NCBI GenBank assembly: GCA_947460275.1
Contig: CANHHZ010000018.1
Coordinates: 1-18,013, forward strand
DNA: 18,013 nucleotides
Source of the DNA: Sphingobacteriaceae bacterium
GTDB taxonomy: Bacteria; Bacteroidota; Bacteroidia; Sphingobacteriales; Sphingobacteriaceae
Reading direction: 5' to 3'
The notes beneath the pieces were generated by a model that searched no databases, was not told where the DNA came from, and saw only the letters and a list, made by a program, of their open reading frames with translations. Positions 7,201-12,213 of the stretch are shown piece after piece. The first letter of the stretch is position 1, and each line of letters starts with the position of its first letter. Made by a program: the position numbers and the translations under genes.

Positions 7201-8655
7201 CAAGTGAAAAACACCGTTATAGCACTTGAAAACCTAACATTAAAAGACTTAGAAGGTAATCAAGCTATAGCAAATGGTACTGTAGATTTAAACAACATTG
7301 ATAATCCGGACATACAAGTAGGCTTGGTGGCTAAAAATTTTATGGCTTTAAATACCACAGCTAAAGATAACCCACTTTATTTTGGAAAGGCATACGCCAC
7401 GGGCGATTTTTCTTTTAAAGGGCCAACTGATAATATGAACATCGATATCGATGCAAGAGCCGAAAAAGGAACAATATTTAACCTACCTTTAAATAGTTCT
7501 GAAACTATATCAGATAAGGATTTTATCACTTTTATAAGTAAAGACACCACAAAAACCATTAAAAGAACGAACAATTTTAATGGTTTGACGATGAATTTAA
7601 AACTACGCGTAGACCCCAATAGCTTAACCAACATTTATACGGTTTTGGGCAAATTAAGTGGTAAAGGAAATGCGGAGCTAGAACTGAACATTAAAAAAGA
7701 TGGCGACTTTGAAATGACCGGCGATTACATTATTGAAAGTGGTGTCTTTGATTTTACCGCTCAGGAAGTAATCAATAAGCGCTTTGAAATAAGACAAGGT
7801 GGAAGCATCAGGTGGACTGGAAACCCAACAACAGCCCAAATTAACTTAAAAGCAATTTATGCGCTAAGAGCAAGTCTGGGCGATTTGTACACAGCAGCCA
7901 ACCGCGATCAAGGCAGTGCAGATGAAAGATTGCAAACTGAAGTAGAAATGGGCTTAAGTGGCTTGTTACTAAAGCCAGAAATTAAGTTAGATATTTTTTT
8001 CCCGGCAAACCCAGCTAAAAGAGAAGAATTTCAGGCTTATTTTAATGATGGAAATAACTTAGACAGACAAGCGCTGAGTTTAATCATACAGCGTAAATTT
8101 GCGCCGGGATCTGGCAAAGAAAATTTGGGCCAGCAATTAGGTTCGGTAGGTAAAAACACTGCTACCGAATTGATTTTTAACCAATTTAACAATCTGCTTT
8201 CCTCTTTAAACTTAACTTTTGTAGATATCAATATACAATCGCTAACAGAAGCAAACGCCTCATTTAAATTTTTTAATGATAGAGTAATTGTAAATGCTGG
8301 CATTGTAGACAATACCAAAAGCAGCATTGATTACACAGGTGGTCTTTTTAGAGAAAATGTAGGTAAAGAAGTAGAAATATTAGGCCTAATTAAAAAAGAC
8401 GGAACCTTAGTGGGAAAATTAGCCAATAAGCCTCCTACCCAGCAAAGTATTTTTGCAAACCCAGGTGTAAACCCAAACACCAACATTACGTCTTTAGGCT
8501 TAGTTTACACGCAACAATTTGACACTTTTGGCGAGTTTATTAGAAAAATTACAGGAAAATACCGTAAAGAGCAAGAACGAAAAGCGGCCGAAAATGCTGC
8601 TAAAATTAATAAAGACATCATTTTAAATGAGAGCAAAAAAAATCCAAAAAAATAA
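4207..8655 (+). CDS. tamB: TamB-like translocation/assembly module protein (DUF490 family)
   Basis: A roughly 1480-residue envelope protein with one N-terminal membrane anchor (KKLLKILLW, then VASIILLLAGLLFAL) and a long periplasmic beta-rich body, expected to bridge the inner and outer membranes. The TamB/DUF490 domain occupies the C-terminal ~400 residues (nucleotides about 7340-8560), with typical stretches such as YIIESGVFDFTAQE, the RQGGSIRWTGNP block and LDIFFPANPAKREEFQAYF. TamB-family proteins work with an Omp85 partner in outer-membrane protein assembly or act in phospholipid transport; no such partner is in the window. The start is unresolved. The frame is open from ATG 4075, but that would add 44 residues encoded antisense to tsaD and unlike a signal anchor. 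The natural N-terminus is at the ATC codon 4207, a non-canonical start. The stop lies in a terminator loop. Confidence 0.88.
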   Translation: MKKLLKILLWVVASIILLLAGLLFALQFKSVQTYTAKKVASYLSKELKTTISIGGLYIKPFKSLVLEKLVVLDLDKDTLANFPVFSVDINKLSFEERILSTKSLKIEDGRFYLKDNKDGSSNLDFIINYFDSPTPQTKIKKKKFEFIFDKITFENFSFKYKNLKIDTLVKGVNFEDIDVKQLNGDFENLNTKDHLLQAQINNLTLKEKSGFYLKNLTALASIDSNAIELKNLLLLTGKTRLTDYYQMKFKRFRDFNSYVKKVKMNARFKNSYISSSDVAYFAPELDTIKLDISIDGQISGYVNDLKAKNLTIKAGKATYLKGNFTLKGLPYWDETFMNLNFEMAGTNKKDLDQLLRGLTNNKIKAVDSVISKFGNINFNGSFTGFQNDFIAFGEFKTQLGRFKSDINLKMNAKGVPTYVGNVKTFDFNLGELVNEKTLGKISSALYIKGKGTQLKDLKEELNGQVAYLDFNGYRYQNIKIDGTFEKKFFDGKLNINDKNIQLNFDGNVNLNPQLPVFNFNATIKNAKLKPLKLYKDSLEIDATLSSNFTGNSLNNIEGNLLVEQIKLSNSKKNYHIKSLQLNANNLGVNRSLTIKSDVLDASIKGQYDLNSIVSYYKAIAKTYLPSLSTAIIKYKPQIFDFNLKIKNFEPIAALFIPGLKIDNQAILVGSFDSRNQKAILNGSVNKLSYQGIIVNNIIIDENTTAKQLTAIVTADRIDLNDSLYIKNVNISNLIRNDSLTLNIKLSNADDVNQLDLNGLVEFAVAETAKISILPSSLKINDENWEIQEKASISLNNGKTSIGNFSLSNKKQVIKVDGLISENPNDLLNIGFENFSLTTLNPLVKAMGLKLDGKVNGKTKIFSVLKAPKIADSLNIEKLSLNGIIIGDLTDTSSYNNEKKTATLYTQIISEGKETLKATGTLDFTTENIDAIVKLDESKLAILTPFLQKLVSNLKGNFSANLTAQGTFERPQFTGDISFDNAELTVNYLKTTYVLNDKVQVKNTVIALENLTLKDLEGNQAIANGTVDLNNIDNPDIQVGLVAKNFMALNTTAKDNPLYFGKAYATGDFSFKGPTDNMNIDIDARAEKGTIFNLPLNSSETISDKDFITFISKDTTKTIKRTNNFNGLTMNLKLRVDPNSLTNIYTVLGKLSGKGNAELELNIKKDGDFEMTGDYIIESGVFDFTAQEVINKRFEIRQGGSIRWTGNPTTAQINLKAIYALRASLGDLYTAANRDQGSADERLQTEVEMGLSGLLLKPEIKLDIFFPANPAKREEFQAYFNDGNNLDRQALSLIIQRKFAPGSGKENLGQQLGSVGKNTATELIFNQFNNLLSSLNLTFVDINIQSLTEANASFKFFNDRVIVNAGIVDNTKSSIDYTGGLFRENVGKEVEILGLIKKDGTLVGKLANKPPTQQSIFANPGVNPNTNITSLGLVYTQQFDTFGEFIRKITGKYRKEQERKAAENAAKINKDIILNESKKNPKK

Positions 8656-8671
8656 TTTTTGGATTTTTTTT
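8635..8671. terminator. bidirectional terminator, with the tamB stop codon in its loop
   Basis: An A-run plus ATCCAAAAA (ending 8650) pairs with TTTTTGGAT plus a T-run (8656-8671) around the loop AATAA (8651-8655). The last three loop bases are the tamB stop TAA. A T-run is available in both directions, so it can serve tamB and the convergent ribBA, whose stop is at 8687. Confidence 0.85.
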
Positions 8672-8686
8672 AGGCAAAGCTAATGT

Positions 8687-9898
8687 TTAGCTATTCATGA
8701 TTTGATGACCCATTTTATCTCTCTTTGTTTTTAAGTAAACCTCGTTGTGGGCATTACTTTCAACTTCTATCGCTATATTTTCAATAATTTCTAATCCATA
8801 TCCAATTAAACCAGCTCTTTTTGTTGGGTTATTAGACATTAATTTCATTTTTGTAACTCCTTGTGCTCTTAAAATTTGAGCGCCAACTCCATAATCGCGT
8901 TCGTCGCCTTTAAAGCCCAATTCTATATTGGCTTGAACGGTATCAAAACCCTCATCTTGTAAATTATAAGCACGCAATTTATTAATCAAGCCAATACCTC
9001 TACCCTCTTGGTTCATGTAAACAATCATGCCCTTGCCTTCTTTTTCAATCATTTCAAAAGCTTTGTGTAACTGGGGTCCACAATCGCAACGACAAGAACC
9101 AAAAATATCACCTGTAACACAAGAACTATGTATTCTTGTTAATATCGGTTCATTTTCTGCCCAATTTCCTTTGGTAATAGCCAAATGTGTAGCACCATTA
9201 CTAAGTTGAGTGTAGGCCGTCATTTTAAAATCGCCCCATTGCGTTGGCAGGTTTACGGTTACTTCTTCCTTAATTAAACTCTCTTTAGCAAGTCGGTAAG
9301 CAATTAAATCTTTAATGGTTATAATTTTAAGTCCATGTTGTGCCGCTATATGCATCAAATCGGGCAAACGAGCCATGGTGCCGTCCTCGTTCATAATTTC
9401 TACCAATACCCCAGCAGGCTCAAAACCTGCCAAACGAGCAATATCTATGGTAGCTTCTGTATGGCCGGTGCGCCTCAACACGCCCTCGCGTTTGGCTCGT
9501 AATGGAAAAATATGGCCAGGGCGACCTAAATCTTCTGGTTTAGTTGCTGGGTTAATCAAAGCTTGAACCGTTTTAGCCCTATCGTACGTAGATATGCCAG
9601 TGGTACAACCTTGCCCAATCAAATCTACTGAAACAGTAAATGGGGTTTGGTGTAAAACTGTATTGTTTTGCACCATTAAATCGAGTTTTAAGTTGTCGCA
9701 AAGATCTTCAATCAAAGGAGAACAAATTAACCCTCTGCCATATTTAGACATAAAATTAATCACTTCGGGAGTTACATTTCTGGCGGCAGTAATAAAATCA
9801 CCTTCATTTTCCCTGTCCTCGTCGTCTACTACAATTATTATTTTACCGGCTTTGATATCTTCAATAGCTTCGGGTATAGTGTTCAATTTTATTTCCAT
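8687..9898 (-). CDS. ribBA: bifunctional 3,4-dihydroxy-2-butanone-4-phosphate synthase / GTP cyclohydrolase II
   Basis: A 403-residue fusion catalysing the two entry reactions of riboflavin synthesis: ribulose 5-phosphate to DHBP plus formate, and GTP to the diaminopyrimidine intermediate. The RibB domain (about 1-205) has the metal/substrate motif VDDEDRENEGDF (24-35) and HTEATIDIARLAG (146-158). The RibA domain (about 210-400) has the zinc ligands C260, C271 and C273 in the SSCVTGDIFGSCRCDCG block, the QEGRGIGL motif (297-304), DERDYGVGAQIL and SNNPTKRAGL. Length is normal. The ATG at 9898 is chosen over an in-frame TTG at 9910 because the family begins MEIKLNTI-like. It lies downstream of lptF on the same strand with its own -7 element. 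I saw no FMN riboswitch; the leader is only about 40 bases. Confidence 0.97.
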   Translation of the reverse strand: MEIKLNTIPEAIEDIKAGKIIIVVDDEDRENEGDFITAARNVTPEVINFMSKYGRGLICSPLIEDLCDNLKLDLMVQNNTVLHQTPFTVSVDLIGQGCTTGISTYDRAKTVQALINPATKPEDLGRPGHIFPLRAKREGVLRRTGHTEATIDIARLAGFEPAGVLVEIMNEDGTMARLPDLMHIAAQHGLKIITIKDLIAYRLAKESLIKEEVTVNLPTQWGDFKMTAYTQLSNGATHLAITKGNWAENEPILTRIHSSCVTGDIFGSCRCDCGPQLHKAFEMIEKEGKGMIVYMNQEGRGIGLINKLRAYNLQDEGFDTVQANIELGFKGDERDYGVGAQILRAQGVTKMKLMSNNPTKRAGLIGYGLEIIENIAIEVESNAHNEVYLKTKRDKMGHQIMNS

Positions 9899-9942
9899 TT
9901 TATATCGCAAATTAAGGGGATGTATCCACCACTAATTTTATG

Positions 9943-9950
9943 CAAAGTTA
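9943..9950 (-). promoter_or_regulatory. -7 element of ribBA
   Basis: Minus-strand TAACTTTG (9950 to 9943) matches TAnnTTTG exactly. The predicted start near 9939 gives a leader of about 40 bases. No convincing -33 TTTG is seen. The element lies within a nested inverted repeat (9937-9980). Confidence 0.5.
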
Positions 9951-10003
9951 CAACCTTTGTTGGCAATAAATAGGCATAAATATCACAGCTAAGTAAGGAA
10001 TAT

Positions 10004-11443
10004 TTAGGCTGTTTTCTTTTTGACAAATAGCTTTAAGAAAAGCGCCTTATAGTAATCCAAATCAAACAGTGCCGAGTCGACAGTGGCTTTATAAGTTAAA
10101 AAGACCCCAAGTGGTGTTAGCACAATTATAGACACCCACATTCCAAAACCTGGATCTAGCGAACCTTCTTTGATAGATTTTTCTGCCACCGTAGATACGA
10201 TATGATAAATAAGGAAAAATACTACAGCCATAACCACCGGCAGCCCAAGGCCACCTTTTCGGATAATGGCACCCAACGGCGCACCAATAAAAAATAGCAA
10301 CAAACAAGAAACCGCCAAAGTATATTTACGCTGATATTCAATCCTAGACCTTATAATTTCTCCTACTTTAAAATCGTATTCAGTTAGCCGATTACTAATC
10401 ACCTGACTTAAAGCCTCTGCCTGATCGTAAGCAACTTGCAATGCTTGTTGCCTTTCATTTTTTGGGATGAGCAACAGCAAACTTCCTTTAATCACTTTAG
10501 GTTTTCCTTTGAGCTTTGTGTAGCCTTTTAAATAGTTGGTTTGCTTGTAATAGCTACTGGCATTTAATTTGGTGCTTTGGTTTAAACTATCAAGGCTTTT
10601 ATTTAACGAATCTTTGCGGTGAGACAATTCTTTTAAATTAAGCATTTGGGCATTATCCCTAAAACTGTTTTCTTCTGTTCGGCTTAAGGTGTTAAAACTA
10701 GTAAAATCAAATTTCACTTCAGTTTCTGTAAAGCGCATACGGGTAAACGCCTGTCGCGGATTGTAGCTCGCACTATTATTGGTGATAGATTCTTCGTACC
10801 TCACTCCATTAACCAGCCTAAGAACCAAGTATTTTCCATCGGTAGTTTTGGCCATACTTCCTTTTTCAGCTTTGATAACTTTTGCAATTCCATTTGCACC
10901 AGTATGGTCGTAAATAGTAATACCAAATAAAGAGTCTGAATTGTTTTCCGCCTTGCGTTCAATGCGCATCGCATAATTTTGTATGCTATTGTTAAACACT
11001 CCAGGTTTGATTAAAAAAGAAAGCTTTTTGTTCCTAATATCGAAAAGCAGCGAATAATATTTTAAATTAGCTTTAGGCAGCATATAGTCTGAGAAGAAGA
11101 AAGAAGCAATGGAAATACCAATAATAAGTACAAAAAGGGGCTGCATTGCTTTTTGGAGGGAAATACCTGCTGATTTAATGGCTACCAGCTCATAGTTTTC
11201 GCCAAGACTACCAAAGGTCATAATAGACGACAACAAAATTGCTAGTGGCAGAGCCATAGCAACGTTTGCTGCCGAAGCATAAAGCATTACTTCGGCAATG
11301 GTATACCATTCAAAGCCTTTTCCTATTAAATCGTCTACATATTTAAAGAGAAAAAACATCAAAAGGATAAACATCACAACAAAAAAAGTGATGATAAATG
11401 GCCTAACAAATGCCTTAATGAGCAGTAAATGTATTTTTTTCAA
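10004..11443 (-). CDS. LptF/LptG-family (YjgP/YjgQ) permease
   Basis: A 479-residue inner-membrane protein of the family that forms the transmembrane part of the lipopolysaccharide exporter LptB2FG. Three N-terminal helices are visible (about 14-34, 50-75, 101-119), then a large periplasmic beta-jellyroll region (about 125-370), then three C-terminal helices (about 374-393, 400-420, 434-452). The conserved segment GAPLGAIIRKGGLG (387-400) lies at the fifth helix. The periplasmic part includes a charged, Ser/Asn-rich stretch (268-300) likely to be coiled or disordered. Sequence alone does not let me choose LptF over LptG. The start is TTG at 11443; no ATG lies upstream in frame, and MKKIHLLLIKAF is a normal N-terminus. 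It starts 30 bases after the START-like gene, so the two are probably co-transcribed. Confidence 0.92.
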   Translation of the reverse strand: MKKIHLLLIKAFVRPFIITFFVVMFILLMFFLFKYVDDLIGKGFEWYTIAEVMLYASAANVAMALPLAILLSSIMTFGSLGENYELVAIKSAGISLQKAMQPLFVLIIGISIASFFFSDYMLPKANLKYYSLLFDIRNKKLSFLIKPGVFNNSIQNYAMRIERKAENNSDSLFGITIYDHTGANGIAKVIKAEKGSMAKTTDGKYLVLRLVNGVRYEESITNNSASYNPRQAFTRMRFTETEVKFDFTSFNTLSRTEENSFRDNAQMLNLKELSHRKDSLNKSLDSLNQSTKLNASSYYKQTNYLKGYTKLKGKPKVIKGSLLLLIPKNERQQALQVAYDQAEALSQVISNRLTEYDFKVGEIIRSRIEYQRKYTLAVSCLLLFFIGAPLGAIIRKGGLGLPVVMAVVFFLIYHIVSTVAEKSIKEGSLDPGFGMWVSIIVLTPLGVFLTYKATVDSALFDLDYYKALFLKLFVKKKTA

Positions 11444-11447
11444 GCTA

Positions 11448-11455
11448 CAAATATA
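11448..11455 (-). promoter_or_regulatory. -7-like element immediately before lptF
   Basis: Minus-strand TATATTTG (11455 to 11448) is an exact TAnnTTTG match ending four bases before the TTG start at 11443, so a transcript from it would be leaderless. No TTG/TTTG occurs at 17-23 bases upstream, which weakens it; the gene can also be read from the START-like gene promoter. Confidence 0.4.
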
Positions 11456-11473
11456 GGCAATACCAACTGAAAT

Positions 11474-11854
11474 TTAGGCGCCAATTACACTAAGGAGGTA
11501 AGAAATTTGATTGTCCCAGATTTTTGATTTTTCATTTCTAGTTTCATCTGTGGCAAAATCGGTAATGGATAAAGCTACGTCATTGGTCAGCTCGTCTTGT
11601 ACAATTTCCATTTCGAAATAACAGTGAGGCTCGTCGTCTAACCACCTAAATTTTACCAATTTATTTTCTTTGATGCTTAACAACTTGGCTTTTAAAACTT
11701 CATCATCCCAGGTAAACGTATACACCTGATCCCTAAAATTAACATCGTCGGCAAACCACTGCGACAATCCATTTGGTTCGCTTATAAAAGTAAATAAGAT
11801 ACGTGGCGAAGATCTTATCTCGTATTCTAAGTTAAATTTTTTCTTTTCCGACAT
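11474..11854 (-). CDS. START-like domain protein (SRPBCC/AHSA1-type fold), function unknown
   Basis: A 126-residue cytoplasmic protein with no signal peptide. Its pattern resembles START-like/AHSA1 domains: an N-terminal strand (KFNLEYEIRSSPRILFTFIS), the helix and turn PNGLSQWFADDV (28-39), alternating strands with FTWDDEVLKAKLL, FRWLDDEPHCYFEMEI, and a long C-terminal helix (KSKIWDNQISYLLSVIGA). The fold usually forms a hydrophobic ligand pocket. In Bacteroidota this short, single-domain form is widespread, but I know of no assigned function. The ATG at 11854 follows AAAAG without a clear Shine-Dalgarno. It lies 30 bases ahead of lptF on the same strand, suggesting a shared transcript and possibly an envelope or lipid-related role, which is inference from position only. 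Confidence 0.85.
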   Translation of the reverse strand: MSEKKKFNLEYEIRSSPRILFTFISEPNGLSQWFADDVNFRDQVYTFTWDDEVLKAKLLSIKENKLVKFRWLDDEPHCYFEMEIVQDELTNDVALSITDFATDETRNEKSKIWDNQISYLLSVIGA

Positions 11855-11925
11855 CTTTTATCTTGTGCTAAAAATAATAATGGACAATTTTTTGTTATTT
11901 GTTTCTAAAGAAAAGTAATTTATTC

Positions 11926-11933
11926 TATATTTG
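11926..11933 (+). promoter_or_regulatory. -7 element of the tRNA-Met gene
   Basis: TATATTTG (11926-11933) matches TAnnTTTG exactly. A TTTG at 11898-11901 lies 24 bases upstream, slightly long for the class. The predicted start near 11937 leaves a 5' leader of about 24 bases for RNase P to remove. Confidence 0.65.
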
Positions 11934-11960
11934 CAACTCTTTAAAAAATAACCTTTTAAT

Positions 11961-12037
11961 GGCGGGGTAGCTCAGATGGTTAGAGCGCAGGATTCATAAC
12001 CCTGAGGTCGGCAGTTCGATTCTGCTCCCCGCTACCA
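11961..12037 (+). tRNA. tRNA-Met(CAU), probably elongator
   Basis: A 77-base cloverleaf with encoded CCA. The acceptor stem GGCGGGG pairs with CCCCGCT (first pair G1-U72), the discriminator is A73, the D-stem is GCTC/GAGC, the T-stem is GGCAG/CTGCT with loop TTCGATT, and the anticodon CAT lies at 11995-11997. The anticodon stem is CAGGA/CCCTG, with an A31-C39 apposition next to the loop. Lack of the initiator features (mismatched 1-72 with three G-C pairs at the anticodon stem) and its similarity to Met acceptor sequences point to the elongator. A CAU tRNA modified by TilS to read AUA (Ile2) is the alternative but fits less well. It is divergent from the START-like gene. Confidence 0.93.
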
Positions 12038-12044
12038 TTTAAAC

Positions 12045-12078
12045 AACCATTTACGTTAATTCGTGGGTGGTTTTTTTG
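12045..12078 (+). terminator. Rho-independent terminator of tRNA-Met
   Basis: AACCATTTACG (12045-12055) pairs with CGTGGGTGGTT (12062-12072) over 11 positions including three G-T wobbles, around the loop TTAATT, followed by a run of seven T (12071-12077). It starts eight bases after the CCA end. Confidence 0.85.
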
Positions 12079-12119
12079 TTTTATGGTTTTCTTAACTTTT
12101 AATTAGTGTATTTACAATT

Positions 12120-12200
12120 ATGAATGAAATCTTCGATTGGTGCGCTCAATTTATGATAGACGGCGCACGTTTTTTAGGCATCACTTATAAAGAGAGTTGA
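12120..12200 (+). CDS. possible 26-residue micro-ORF, intact small protein or truncated remnant
   Basis: ATG at 12120 opens a 26-codon frame ending in TGA at 12198-12200, in the 176-base gap between the tRNA and the end of the convergent beta-barrel gene (stop at 12214). The product, beginning MNEIFDWCAQFMIDGARF and ending GITYKES, has protein-like composition (W, D, C, Q, M, no low-complexity runs) unlike the Lys/Asn/Phe/Ile strings of chance frames here. It would form an amphipathic helix and has no membrane segment. From memory, short Bacteroidota membrane proteins start with a similar stretch and continue into a hydrophobic helix, so this may be a remnant that lost its C-terminal part; I cannot verify that. 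No exact TAnnTTTG promoter is seen (nearest TAACTTTT at 12093-12100). Confidence 0.4.
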   Translation: MNEIFDWCAQFMIDGARFLGITYKES

Positions 12201-12213
12201 GGAATTTTCAAAC

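Noticed and set aside
9899..10003. FMN riboswitch upstream of ribBA
   Set aside because: The gap to the preceding stop is about 100 bases, the predicted leader is about 40 bases, and the conserved RFN-element sequences and multi-arm structure are absent.
10089..10307. Minus-strand 72-codon frame inside the lptF-type gene
   Set aside because: Out-of-frame shadow of the conserved C-terminal membrane segment.
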